Shown: positions 17,208 to 25,617 of the stretch, in pieces
Layout of the letters: every line of letters starts with the position of its first letter
How positions within the stretch are numbered: the stretch's first letter is position 1
Assembly (NCBI RefSeq): GCF_020171525.1
Contig: NZ_JAIVAI010000005.1
Location: forward strand, 1 to 64,000
Source: Halobacillus yeomjeoni
Lineage (GTDB): Bacteria; Bacillota; Bacilli; Bacillales; Halobacillaceae
DNA: 64,000 nt
Reading direction: 5' to 3'
Notes under the pieces: model-generated
Database searches by the model: none
Told to the model about the DNA's origin: nothing
What the model saw: only the letters and a program-made list of their open reading frames with translations
Translations under genes and position numbers: made by a program

Positions 17208-17684
17208 ATGATTCAATGGAAAGAAAAAAAGCTCATTGAAGCGGATATTGAAACGGTATGGAGGCTCTTCGCAGAAGAAAATATGTATAAAATAATGCCT
17301 AAAGTCGTAGAAAATACACCTCTAGAAGTTAAAGATGAAGTGATCGGATCGACTTTTCGCCAATCTTACAAAGAGGGAAAGAGGACAGAGACTTATATCG
17401 TTGAAATTATAGGATATGAAGATGGTGAGGATAAGAAATTCAAAAGAATTGCTTTTACACTGGCAAAATTGTTCAAGATCGATCTTTCATTTACGCTGCT
17501 GAAACAAAGTGCAGAAGAAACCCTTTTTATTTATGAAGGGCGCAATGAAGGTGTGGGCTTCATCGGCCGTATGATGACGAAGCTCGGAAGTAAAAAGGCG
17601 AAGGAAAAAGTCGTCAAAGAATTCATGCAGAGGGTTGAAAAAGAAGCGGTCCAAAGTAAAGAAACCAGTAACTCAGGTCATTAG
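17208..17684 (+). CDS. SRPBCC (START-like) family protein
   Basis: A 158-aa cytosolic protein with the start typical of SRPBCC proteins: a first strand IQWKEKKLIEADIETVWRLF, where a beta strand leads into the short helix, and a long C-terminal helix (KEKVVKEFMQRVEKE). Such proteins form a hydrophobic ligand pocket. The ligand here is unknown. The ATG has a GTAAGGAGG site. It forms a single-gene unit divergent from the DUF6958-type gene. Confidence 0.7.
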   Translation: MIQWKEKKLIEADIETVWRLFAEENMYKIMPKVVENTPLEVKDEVIGSTFRQSYKEGKRTETYIVEIIGYEDGEDKKFKRIAFTLAKLFKIDLSFTLLKQSAEETLFIYEGRNEGVGFIGRMMTKLGSKKAKEKVVKEFMQRVEKEAVQSKETSNSGH

Positions 17685-17771
17685 GTTAAATACCAGCATG
17701 TACTCTAGTGAATTTAAACTTCCAAACGTACAATGAAGACGGAGGAGACTCCGGTTCTCCTCTGACGTTCA

Positions 17772-18056
17772 TTAAAAAGAGCAAGTGAACAATTGTTGGA
17801 GCTTCATGTATTTGTACATCATCCGGGCGTGACGTCCTTCTTCAGTATAGGGGTTTTGAAGTCTTTTCAGCTGCCGGATGAAAGCCAAATCACACTCGCA
17901 GTAGTTTCCATAATAGCGATAACATTCATCATGCTGTTTACAAGCGGCATCTACTGCATTTAAAGGTGCTCCTGGTCCACTGCATCCAGGTCCGCAGTAA
18001 TTATAGCCGGGAAACAAACACAATCCTGGTTTTCTGTAAGGGCTATGTCTGTCCAT
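17772..18056 (-). CDS. Phospholipase A2-like protein (parvovirus VP1-like domain)
   Basis: A 94-aa cysteine-rich protein carrying the secreted phospholipase A2 signature. The calcium loop is YNYCGPGCSGPG (residues 18-29). The catalytic helix is DAACKQHDECY with His42-Asp43, and a second helix CECDLAF holds the supporting Asp56. Similar bacterial proteins resemble the PLA2 domain of parvovirus VP1. There is no signal peptide, which is unusual for an enzyme needing calcium. The ATG at 18056 is chosen because AAGGA is seven bases upstream. A GTG at 18074 is possible. Activity on phospholipids is inferred from the motif only. Confidence 0.75.
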   Translation of the reverse strand: MDRHSPYRKPGLCLFPGYNYCGPGCSGPGAPLNAVDAACKQHDECYRYYGNYCECDLAFIRQLKRLQNPYTEEGRHARMMYKYMKLQQLFTCSF

Positions 18057-18233
18057 TACCTCATCCTTCCTCACATAAAATCAATCCATATGATTAATGT
18101 ATGTGTGTAAAATACAAGTGCTTAGACAAATGTCCTGAAATCATGAAGCTGTATTCAGACAGGGAATCAAGCAGGTGAATATGGGAGATGACCGAGTTGT
18201 TATGATTACTCAGCTGAATGAACAGGATCAATG

Positions 18234-18264
18234 AACTGACCTGAATTAGAAGGTCAGTTTTTTT
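18234..18264 (+). terminator. Orphan terminator upstream of arsR
   Basis: The stem AACTGACCT/AGGTCAGTT with an eight-base loop is followed by a T-run. No annotated gene precedes it on this strand; a 17-codon ORF (18181-18234) ends at its base. Confidence 0.7.
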
Positions 18265-18291
18265 GATTTGAAAGAAATGATCAATTTATCG

Positions 18292-18320
18292 TTGTTTATA
18301 TAAGTGTTTGCTTATATAAT
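18292..18320 (+). promoter_or_regulatory. arsR promoter and ArsR operator
   Basis: TTGTTT (18292-18297), a 17-bp spacer and TATAAT (18315-18320). A perfect inverted repeat TTATATAAG-N6-CTTATATAA (18296-18319) fills the spacer and the -10, as expected for an ArsR-family operator that blocks RNA polymerase until arsenite or antimonite binds. Confidence 0.82.
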
Positions 18321-18339
18321 GTCAGGGTGAGGTGAAGAT

Positions 18340-18684
18340 ATGGATAAAACGTATATTGAAGTAGAAGAGGCAGCTCACACGATGAAGCTTTTAGGGGACC
18401 GGACGCGGCTGACGCTTCTTGGCTTGCTTTATTCCGGCGAGTGCTGTGTTTGTGAACTTGTCGAAGTATTACAGATGAGCCAGCCCTCTATCAGTCAACA
18501 CCTGAAAAAATTGAGGGATGCTAGACTGGTCAAGGAAAAGAAAAAAGGACAGTGGGTTTTCTACTCTTTGAACACAAGTCATGAAACCTATCCCATCGTA
18601 CATCAGGTATTGAAACAAATACCAGATCAAAAAGAGAAATTACGCGCACTAGAAGATAAAGGTTTACGTATACAGTGCGATTAG
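18340..18684 (+). CDS. arsR: Arsenic-responsive ArsR/SmtB repressor
   Basis: A 114-aa winged-helix repressor. The metalloid-sensing motif ECCVCEL (Cys35, Cys36, Cys38) lies at the start of the DNA-recognition region. The recognition helix [19 protein letters not shown] follows, then the wing [11 protein letters not shown]. Arsenite binding to the cysteines releases DNA. It is the first gene of the ars operon, 13 bp before arsB, with the operator just upstream. The C-terminus retains a third possible cysteine (IQCD). Confidence 0.93.
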   Translation: MDKTYIEVEEAAHTMKLLGDRTRLTLLGLLYSGECCVCELVEVLQMSQPSISQHLKKLRDARLVKEKKKGQWVFYSLNTSHETYPIVHQVLKQIPDQKEKLRALEDKGLRIQCD

Positions 18685-18697
18685 TAGGAGGATTGTT

Positions 18698-19993
18698 TTG
18701 AATTTAGCTCTTGTCGCAACACTTATTTTTTTATTGACTTTAGTTTTTGTCATATGGCAGCCAAAAAACTTAGGCATTGGATGGACAGCTTGTGCTGGTG
18801 CGGGTCTTGCCTTGATATTTGGAGTTGTAGATTTTCAAGACGTTTGGGCTGTGACAGGGATCGTTTGGAACGCCACGTTAGCGTTTGTTGCTATCATACT
18901 TATCTCATTGATTTTAGATGAAATCGGGTTCTTTGAATGGGCAGCACTCCACATGGCTCGTGCCGCTAAAGGTGACGGAAAGCGGATGTTCATCTATGTC
19001 ACTTTACTTGGGGCGATTGTAGCCGCATTATTCGCCAATGATGGCGCCGCCTTAATTTTGACACCGATTGTCTTAGCCATGGTCAGAAACTTGAATTTCA
19101 AGCAAGCGATGATTTTGCCCTTCATCATGGCAAGTGGTTTCATTGCCGATACGACTTCCCTGCCTCTGGTTGTCAGTAACTTGGTCAACATCGTTTCTGC
19201 TGATTTCTTTAATATCGGATTCATTGAATATGCATCAAGAATGATTGTTCCGAACTTATTCTCATTAGGAGCTAGTATTCTTGTGCTTTATATATTCTTC
19301 CGTAAAAGCATTCCAGAAGATTATGATTTATCCCAGTTGAAAAACCCGAAAGAGGCGATTCAGGACGACCGTATGTTCCGGATGTCCTGGGGCGTGCTTG
19401 CTGTCCTTCTGATCGGATATTTTGCCAGTGAACCTCTTGGTGTACCGGTATCCATTATAGCCGGCATCGTCGCTGTCTTCTTCCTTCTTATGGCGAGAAA
19501 TAGCGCGGCGGTCAACACAGCGACTGTAGTCAAAGGTGCTCCTTGGGCAATCGTATTTTTCTCCCTGGGTATGTATGTCGTTGTTTATGGTTTGAGGAAT
19601 GTCGGCTTAACTGACGTGTTAGCAAATGTCATTCAAGCAGCAGCTGATCAAGGTATGTTTGTAGGAACGATTTCCATGGGATTCATCGCAGCCATATTAT
19701 CGTCCATCATGAACAACATGCCTACGGTCATGATTGATGCTCTCGCAATTGAAGGAACGATGGCAGCAGGGAAAATGAAAGAAGCGCTCATTTATGCCAA
19801 TGTCATCGGTTCTGATTTAGGACCGAAAATTACTCCGATCGGATCCCTGGCTACATTATTGTGGCTTCATGTGCTTTCCATGAAAGGGTTCCGTATTTCC
19901 TGGGGATATTATTTCAAAGTAGGTATCATTTTGACGGTCCCGACCTTGTTCATCACATTGGTTGGTCTATATCTTTGGTTATTAATTATTTAA
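18698..19993 (+). CDS. arsB: Arsenite efflux transporter ArsB
   Basis: A 431-aa integral membrane protein with about 11-12 transmembrane helices, of the ArsB/NhaD superfamily. It exports As(III) and Sb(III) using proton motive force. Family segments are visible: [39 protein letters not shown] and [13 protein letters not shown]. The start is TTG (18698) with an AGGAGG site. It lies between arsR and arsC, so arsenate reduced by ArsC is exported by this pump. Confidence 0.93.
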   Translation: MNLALVATLIFLLTLVFVIWQPKNLGIGWTACAGAGLALIFGVVDFQDVWAVTGIVWNATLAFVAIILISLILDEIGFFEWAALHMARAAKGDGKRMFIYVTLLGAIVAALFANDGAALILTPIVLAMVRNLNFKQAMILPFIMASGFIADTTSLPLVVSNLVNIVSADFFNIGFIEYASRMIVPNLFSLGASILVLYIFFRKSIPEDYDLSQLKNPKEAIQDDRMFRMSWGVLAVLLIGYFASEPLGVPVSIIAGIVAVFFLLMARNSAAVNTATVVKGAPWAIVFFSLGMYVVVYGLRNVGLTDVLANVIQAAADQGMFVGTISMGFIAAILSSIMNNMPTVMIDALAIEGTMAAGKMKEALIYANVIGSDLGPKITPIGSLATLLWLHVLSMKGFRISWGYYFKVGIILTVPTLFITLVGLYLWLLII

Positions 19994-20011
19994 AAAAGGG
20001 GAAATGTAAAA

Positions 20012-20434
20012 ATGTCTAAAAAACCAGTACTATACTTTCTATGCACAGGGAATTCATGCCGCAGCCAAATGGCTGAAGGATTCGGAAAGAAATACCTCGG
20101 AGACAAATATGAAGTCTTGTCTGCGGGTATTGAAGCTCATGGTTTGAACCCTAACGCTGTTAAAGCCATGCAGGAAGTGGGTATAGATATAAGTGAGCAG
20201 CAATCCGATATCATCGACGGGGAAATCCTGAACGAGGCTGCCTATGCCATTACCTTATGCGGAGATGCGAATGATAAGTGTCCAGTCACCCCATCTAATG
20301 TGACACGCTACCATTGGGGGTTCGATGATCCTGCAAAAGCTGAGGGGACAGAAGAGGAAAAGTGGAGTGTTTTCCAGCGAGTGCGTGATGAAATCAGTGA
20401 ACGCATTCAAAAATTTGCTGAGGAAGAGAAGTAA
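20012..20434 (+). CDS. arsC: Thioredoxin-dependent arsenate reductase ArsC
   Basis: A 140-aa enzyme of the low-molecular-weight phosphatase fold that reduces arsenate to arsenite. The P-loop CTGNSCRS holds the nucleophile Cys11 with Arg17. The redox relay pair is Cys83 and Cys90 in LCGDANDKC. This spacing marks the thioredoxin-coupled (pI258/B. subtilis) class. It follows arsB by 18 bp and precedes a thioredoxin reductase gene, which could recycle its electron donor. Confidence 0.95.
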   Translation: MSKKPVLYFLCTGNSCRSQMAEGFGKKYLGDKYEVLSAGIEAHGLNPNAVKAMQEVGIDISEQQSDIIDGEILNEAAYAITLCGDANDKCPVTPSNVTRYHWGFDDPAKAEGTEEEKWSVFQRVRDEISERIQKFAEEEK

Positions 20435-20530
20435 ACATCCCCTGTCCATTCCTGCCCTGCTTGATGAATGAAAGCTCGAGTAAGAAATTGTGTAAAAAGA
20501 AGCGATTTTTTTAATAGGAGGTTCATTCCA

Positions 20531-21484
20531 ATGTACAAATCCATTATTTTAGGGACAGGTCCTGCAGGATTGACTGCAGCGGTCTACTTAGCGAGAGCGA
20601 ATATGGAGCCGTTAGTGATTGAAGGTCCCGAGCCGGGAGGCCAATTGACGCTTACGACAGACGTTGAAAACTTCCCTGGTTTTCCAGAAGGTATTCTTGG
20701 CCCAGATTTAATGGACAATATGAAGAAACAAGCGGAAAGGTTCGGGGCGACCTTCAAACGGGGATGGGTGACTGATGTGAATGTTGATGAACGTCCTTTC
20801 CAAGTCAGTGTGGACGGCCTTGGAGAACTTGAAGCTGAAACGTTAATTATTTCTACCGGGGCTTCAGCTAAAATGCTGGATATCCCTGGTGAAAAAGAAA
20901 GCCTCGGAAAAGGTGTAAGTACGTGTGCGACATGTGATGGGTTCTTCTTCAGGGACAAGAAAGTCGTGATTGTAGGCGGCGGAGACTCGGCCATGGAAGA
21001 AGCCAACTTCCTGACCAAGTTTGCCAGTGAAGTTCAGATCGTACACCGCCGTCATGAATTGAGAGCATCAAAAATCATGCAGGATCGTGCCAAGAGCAAT
21101 GAAAAAATTACTTGGGCTCTGAACAAAACCCCTGTGGAAATGGTTTCGGATGGTATGAAGATTACAGGTTTAAAAGTGAAGGATAATGATTCCGGCGAAG
21201 AGGAATTGATTGAAACGGACGGCATTTTCGTCGCCATCGGCCACAATCCGAACACTGAATTTCTGAAAGGCAAAATCGATATGGATGACAAAGGATATAT
21301 TCTTGTTGAACCGGGAACGACGAATACGAACATTGAAGGTGTATTTGCCTGCGGAGATGTTCAGGATCAGAAGTATCGACAAGCCATTACCGCTGCCGGA
21401 ACAGGTTGTATGGCAGCTATGGATTCAGAAAGGTTTTTAGAAGGTGAAGCGGCCGTTGATTGGAGTCAAAACTTATCTGAGTAG
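20531..21484 (+). CDS. trxB: Thioredoxin-disulfide reductase, ars-operon copy
   Basis: A 317-aa FAD flavoprotein that transfers electrons from NADPH to thioredoxin. The N-terminal FAD motif is GTGPAGLTAAVYLARA. The redox-active CATC sits in STCATCDGFF. The NADPH motif is GGGDSAMEEA and the C-terminal FAD motif is GVFACGDVQD. The ATG at 20531 has an ATAGGAGG site. It lies about 95 bp after arsC in the same direction and is followed by a terminator, so it probably closes the ars operon. It may be a second copy, specialised to regenerate reduced thioredoxin for ArsC; the housekeeping trxB is normally elsewhere. Confidence 0.92.
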   Translation: MYKSIILGTGPAGLTAAVYLARANMEPLVIEGPEPGGQLTLTTDVENFPGFPEGILGPDLMDNMKKQAERFGATFKRGWVTDVNVDERPFQVSVDGLGELEAETLIISTGASAKMLDIPGEKESLGKGVSTCATCDGFFFRDKKVVIVGGGDSAMEEANFLTKFASEVQIVHRRHELRASKIMQDRAKSNEKITWALNKTPVEMVSDGMKITGLKVKDNDSGEEELIETDGIFVAIGHNPNTEFLKGKIDMDDKGYILVEPGTTNTNIEGVFACGDVQDQKYRQAITAAGTGCMAAMDSERFLEGEAAVDWSQNLSE

Positions 21485-21488
21485 ACCA

Positions 21489-21525
21489 GAAACCCCATGG
21501 ATGAATACATCCGTGGGGTTTCTTA
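21489..21525 (+). terminator. Terminator of the ars operon
   Basis: A 15-bp near-perfect stem GAAACCCCATGGATG/CATCCGTGGGGTTTC is followed by a short T-rich stretch, between convergent genes. Confidence 0.75.
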
Positions 21526-22698
21526 TTATTCAACAGAGTATATAGTCGTTTCCGGTTTGAAGGCCACCCAGGAGAACCAGAAGTGATCGCCGTGAACAAC
21601 AGCCTTCAATTGCTTACCTTTTAACGGGCCTGAAGTGGACTGCCCGAGAATATTCCACGTGCTGTGAGTCTGCTGATCGACGATCTCTCCATTTTTCAAT
21701 TCAAATCTCAACGCTTTGCCATCCACTGACGGATCGAAAGCACCACTTGAACCGACGTCTTCGGCATTTGCGATCACTTGGGAGTCTAAAGCGGAATTTG
21801 TCCCTTTTTTATAGAAAATGACAACCTCCTGGTTACCGATCTTATCGTTAACCACCTTTTTTTCTTTCAATAAAGAGTAAGGATAGGCTCGATCGATTCC
21901 GTTCATTGAAATGCTTACGACGCGTTCCATGGCAGGGAGGCGGCCGAGGTCCTGCCCTGTTTGAAAGTAAGACTCTTGACGACCGTCATATCCAGGGTAA
22001 GGGTTATGGCCGTATTTTCGATCATAGCCTGTTTCCCTGGATAAGATCTTTCCATCTGGGTGAGCGGATGTGAAATCATTGAAGCTGACTAGGTTTGAAT
22101 TCAACATTTTAAGCTTTTCTCCAACTAAATCACCGACGATCGCTTCACCAGTCAGTTGCTGCCACAAAGTTTCCGTGGTTCGGTCATACATGACTAAATC
22201 AGAGTTGACCAGCAGTCCGGAGGTTCCAAATTCGAAGGTTCGGTTCTTAATTTGACGGTCGAAGACGATCGCAGAGTTACACAAAGGGCAATAGCTGACT
22301 AATATGGGTCTTCCACCGACTGTGTCATTAACAATTTCATGCCATATAAGAATTTGAAGCGGGTAAGCTCGGGCGTCTTGATTGATGTCAACCACCATTA
22401 CGGGTTCGGTCGGGGCGAGCCATTCGCTCGCTTCTTTGACAGAGAGAAACTTGGGATCATCGATAGAGGGGATGCCGTCCCTTGGTGGCCCTCCGGAGAT
22501 GATTTCTTCATAAGGGATTGTATGTTTGCTCCAATCTGTCTTCCAATCTTTTGAGAGGTTTTCAAGCCTGCTTGGAAGTTCTGTTTCAGATTCTACCACG
22601 CTTGTATCCAATCTATTCATATCCTGAGACTGATTCACGTTACAGCCAGAAACCAAAAGAGTGATTCCTAAAACCAAAACCCAATACATCATCTTCAT
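21526..22698 (-). CDS. DUF3179 lipoprotein
   Basis: A 390-aa lipoprotein with lipobox VSGC (Cys19). The mature domain matches DUF3179. It has YPLQILIWHEIVNDTVGGRP and then SYCPLCNSAIVFDR, a C-x2-C suggestive of metal or redox function. A second half contains SYFQTGQDLGRLPAMERV and repeats the AYPYSLL pattern, hinting at an internal duplication. Function is unknown. A strong AGGAGGCTGCG ribosome binding site precedes the ATG. It is convergent with the ars operon and divergent from the subtilase. Confidence 0.85.
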   Translation of the reverse strand: MKMMYWVLVLGITLLVSGCNVNQSQDMNRLDTSVVESETELPSRLENLSKDWKTDWSKHTIPYEEIISGGPPRDGIPSIDDPKFLSVKEASEWLAPTEPVMVVDINQDARAYPLQILIWHEIVNDTVGGRPILVSYCPLCNSAIVFDRQIKNRTFEFGTSGLLVNSDLVMYDRTTETLWQQLTGEAIVGDLVGEKLKMLNSNLVSFNDFTSAHPDGKILSRETGYDRKYGHNPYPGYDGRQESYFQTGQDLGRLPAMERVVSISMNGIDRAYPYSLLKEKKVVNDKIGNQEVVIFYKKGTNSALDSQVIANAEDVGSSGAFDPSVDGKALRFELKNGEIVDQQTHSTWNILGQSTSGPLKGKQLKAVVHGDHFWFSWVAFKPETTIYSVE

Positions 22699-22938
22699 CT
22701 CGCAGCCTCCTCAGAATAAACGGTTAGTTGTCTTCATTGTAATGGAAGCGGTTATAAAAGGAAGTAGGGTATATTACAAATGGACTAAATATGTTGGGAA
22801 TGTTTGGTCTGTAATCTTCTGTTAAAAGGGGATAATGATCGTGACTTTCCCAATACACAACTTGTCCGTACCCCCTTATACTTTATGTATGCGCTCCAAT
22901 ATTTTACATAGCGTAAATTTGCACGGTCGGAGGTAGAC

Positions 22939-24288
22939 ATGAAGTTATTAAGCAAACTATCATTCGTATTCATTTTAGTCCTGGCATCATTTTTGCCTTT
23001 CCACTCGAATAAGGCAGAAGCAAGCGTACTAAAGGTTGATGTTCAGCTTGTTGATTTACTTGACCGAGTGAAAGATTCTACAGAAACAGAAGCCATCATT
23101 ACCTACGAGACGAATCCTACGGTGGATCAGCTGGATTTACTGGAGTCATTCGGGCTGACGTTAAAAACATTCAGTGAACTTCCTGTGGTAGGAGTTCAAG
23201 GCACAGCACTTCAAATTGAAAACTTGATAAATAGTCAAATCGATGCTGTTTCGATTCATCCGAATAAAGATTTAGAATACTTGTTGAGAGACAGCAGGGA
23301 ATTAGTCGGTGTAGAACGTGTATGGCAGGACTTAGGTTATACAGGGAAGGGTACGACAGTCGCCGTCATCGATAGCGGTGTAGATGGTACACACCCAGAC
23401 CTGCCATTCGGTTCGAAAGTTATACAAAACGTTCAACTCCTTGTTGGAGGCGGTCTTTTTGGAGACAGTGGACTTTATTTAGAGAATGTACCTAACACGG
23501 ACACAAGCTCTGGTCACGGAACTCACGTAGCAGGCACGATTGCAGGTCTTGGTGAAGCAAGTGACGGATTGTACAAAGGGGTTGCCCCGGATGCGAAAAT
23601 CGTTGGAATTGGTGCCGGTGAAGGAATCAGCGTTTTATGGGCACTGGAAGGTTTCAACTACGCGATTGAGCACCAAGAAGAATATGGCATTGACGTCATT
23701 AGTAACAGTTGGGGAACGACTGGGGAGTACGACCCAAATGACCCGATCAATGTAGCTAGTAAAACGGCACATGACAAAGGTATGACTGTAACCTTTGCAG
23801 CAGGGAATTCAGGTCCAGAAGACAACACATTGAATCCATATTCCGCAGCACCGTGGGTCATTTCTGTGGCGGCAGGAACGAAAGATAAGCAGTTAGCTGA
23901 CTTCTCTTCCCGTGGTGTAGCTGGAGATCCATTGTTACATCCGGACATTACTGCTCCAGGTGTAGACATTGTAGCAACTAAATCATCTACAGGGTTCTTT
24001 ATAAATACATTAGGAGCGACAAAAGATATAAATTATATCGCTCCAGAACACCTTCTTCGTTACACGACATCAAGTGGTACGAGTATGGCGACACCACATA
24101 TTTCTGGAATCATCGCTTTGATGGAAGAAGCGAATCCAAGCTTATCTCCTGATGAAGCGTTGAATCTTCTGCAGAACACGGCTGAGCCTATGGCTGGATA
24201 TGAATATCATGAAGTCGGAGCAGGTTATGTGGATGCATTCAAAGCTGTCCAGCAAGCAGAACAAGGAGCGGCAGCAGCAGTTAAATAA
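22939..24288 (+). CDS. Secreted subtilisin-like serine protease (S8 family)
   Basis: A 449-aa secreted preproprotease. The signal peptide covers about residues 1-29. An I9-like propeptide (about 35-110, EAIITYETNPTVDQLDLLES) acts as folding chaperone and inhibitor. The peptidase domain holds the triad Asp145 (VAVIDSGVDGTHPDL), His193 (SGHGTHVAGT) and Ser382 (SSGTSMATPH). The oxyanion Asn lies in FAAGNSGPEDN. The mature part is strongly acidic, consistent with salt tolerance. The ATG has a CGGAGG site. A strong terminator follows, directly abutted by a mobile-like repeat. Confidence 0.95.
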   Translation: MKLLSKLSFVFILVLASFLPFHSNKAEASVLKVDVQLVDLLDRVKDSTETEAIITYETNPTVDQLDLLESFGLTLKTFSELPVVGVQGTALQIENLINSQIDAVSIHPNKDLEYLLRDSRELVGVERVWQDLGYTGKGTTVAVIDSGVDGTHPDLPFGSKVIQNVQLLVGGGLFGDSGLYLENVPNTDTSSGHGTHVAGTIAGLGEASDGLYKGVAPDAKIVGIGAGEGISVLWALEGFNYAIEHQEEYGIDVISNSWGTTGEYDPNDPINVASKTAHDKGMTVTFAAGNSGPEDNTLNPYSAAPWVISVAAGTKDKQLADFSSRGVAGDPLLHPDITAPGVDIVATKSSTGFFINTLGATKDINYIAPEHLLRYTTSSGTSMATPHISGIIALMEEANPSLSPDEALNLLQNTAEPMAGYEYHEVGAGYVDAFKAVQQAEQGAAAAVK

Positions 24289-24302
24289 AAAGAGAAAAAC
24301 AA

Positions 24303-24332
24303 AAAGACCATCCAGATCGGGATGGTCTTTTT
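24303..24332 (+). terminator. Terminator of the subtilase gene
   Basis: The stem AAAGACCATCC/GGATGGTCTTT is followed by TTTTTGTTTTT. The TIR of repeat element 1 begins at the last T. Confidence 0.88.
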
Positions 24333-24338
24333 GTTTTT

Positions 24339-24721
24339 GGCTCTGTTAAAGTCTGTTGTTGATATTTTAAACGATTACTAAATAGTCCCCGTCAGAGATT
24401 AGGTGTTCGTTCCTTTATTTACTCAGAGCATGGGATGGCAGGGAAAACAGTACGCTTTCCGCGAGGGACGCTTGAGCCTCATCGAACTTCGTTCTCCGGG
24501 GTCTCACCTTGTTCCTTTTCCCGAAGGAGTCTACCTGTTTTCCCTACCATCCCGTTCGTTGTTGGTGTAACGGATTTCGGTTGTGATCTTTCTAACTCTT
24601 CTACTTTGAAGAGGCGGCCTTTTAGAATGTATAAGGCTGACCTCAGTTGATGGTGACAAGCGGCTATCTCACTAAAACCGGCATCTTTTTACATAAGTCT
24701 TGAAATGATGCTATAACAGCC
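24339..24721 (+). repeat. TIR-bounded palindromic repeat, element 1
   Basis: The left terminal repeat starts GGCTCTGTTAAAG at 24339 and continues GTTGTTGATATT. At 24432-24553 lies a 122-bp GC-rich imperfect palindrome (GGGATGGCAGGGAAAACAG ... TACCATCCC). Read on the minus strand it carries the AGACTCC..CGGGAAAAGGAA and CGCGGAAAGC blocks also found in element 2. The right end is decayed; CTATAACAGCC at 24711-24721 may be the degenerate right terminal repeat. There is no coding capacity. It fills the gap between the subtilase and the SDR gene. Confidence 0.7.
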
Positions 24722-24724
24722 AGA

Positions 24725-25447
24725 TTAAAAAGGATTTGTCGCCCATTGCAAGGATTGTTTGATGAAGATTCTCTGATTCAATTTCAGCAACGATACCATG
24801 TATTCGGCAAGGTCTTCGGGCTGCATGAACTTCTCTTTGTCATTGTTATCCATTTGACTTCCAAATGCCAGCTCCGTAGCGACTAAACTTGGGTTGAGGG
24901 TACTCACCCGTATATTGTTTCTTCGAACTTCCTGCATCAAAGCTTCCGTCATTCCTTGGACAGCAAACTTTGAAGCGCTGTAAGCAGAGGAGCCGGCTGT
25001 CGCTTTCAATCCGTTGCTGGAAGAAATATTGATGATGTCCCCTTGGTCTTTTTCAATCATATGGGGAAGCACAGCTCGTGTAACGTGATAAGTCCCATAC
25101 ACATTAACTTCAAATGTCTTCTTCCATTCTTCAGGGGCTGCATCCAGTAGCTGTCCTTTTGATCCGATTCCAGCATTATTGATTAAAATATCTGCAGGAC
25201 CTAGTTCTGCTTTCATATTTTCAATCGCTTGTTCCACCTCATTCAAAGAAGAAATATCCGCAGGTGCAATACTTGTTTTCACCCCGAGAGCTTCAGCTTC
25301 TTCAGCGACTTTTTTCAGATCATCTTCCGTCCTGGCCAGCAACCCGAGATGAACCCCTTCTTTGGCTAATTCAAGTGCTGTAGCTTTTCCTATCCCTTTT
25401 CCTGCGCCGGTGATATAAGCGATCTTTCCTCTGATGGACTGTCCCAT
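24725..25447 (-). CDS. SDR family oxidoreductase (3-ketoacyl-ACP reductase-like)
   Basis: A 240-aa classical short-chain dehydrogenase. The NADP-binding motif TGAGKGIG is at residues 14-21. The structural NNAG and the catalytic Ser/Tyr/Lys (ISSSNG, then YSASK) are present. Arg39 in LLARTEDD suggests NADPH preference. It resembles FabG-like reductases found outside fatty-acid clusters (FabG paralogues). The substrate is unknown. The ATG has an AAAGGATG-like site. It is monocistronic and divergent from a nucleotidyltransferase gene. Confidence 0.88.
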   Translation of the reverse strand: MGQSIRGKIAYITGAGKGIGKATALELAKEGVHLGLLARTEDDLKKVAEEAEALGVKTSIAPADISSLNEVEQAIENMKAELGPADILINNAGIGSKGQLLDAAPEEWKKTFEVNVYGTYHVTRAVLPHMIEKDQGDIINISSSNGLKATAGSSAYSASKFAVQGMTEALMQEVRRNNIRVSTLNPSLVATELAFGSQMDNNDKEKFMQPEDLAEYMVSLLKLNQRIFIKQSLQWATNPF

Positions 25448-25529
25448 GTTGAATCATCCTTTCAATGATTGATCTTTTAATCAGTGTAAATTTACCAACC
25501 ATACGAAGCAAACAATAGACTTGTGGGAA

Positions 25530-25545
25530 TGAAAAAGCGTTTTCA
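25530..25545. promoter_or_regulatory. Palindrome TGAAAA-N4-TTTTCA between divergent genes
   Basis: A perfect 6-bp inverted repeat around AGCG in the SDR/nucleotidyltransferase intergenic gap. It resembles a CcpA cre site but is two bases too long. It is an operator candidate of unknown regulator. Confidence 0.35.
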
Positions 25546-25617
25546 GTTTGTGGTAAGATTGAATCTCACAACGTTGAGTTTATTTATCTATCTCATACTG
25601 TAATGAGGAGTGATGAG

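Noticed and set aside
17731-17775. A terminator between the SRPBCC and phospholipase-like genes
   Set aside because: The inverted repeat (GGAGGAGA/TCTCCTC with flanks) is present but no T-run follows on either strand, so I did not list it as a terminator.
24435-24650. A 71-aa ORF inside the repeat core of element 1
   Set aside because: It is generated by a GC-rich palindrome and has no ribosome binding site. The same core in element 2 has no matching frame.
25530-25545. A CcpA cre site
   Set aside because: The palindrome is 16 bp with a four-base centre. The 14-bp cre consensus needs TG two bases closer to the CG, giving two mismatches at key positions.
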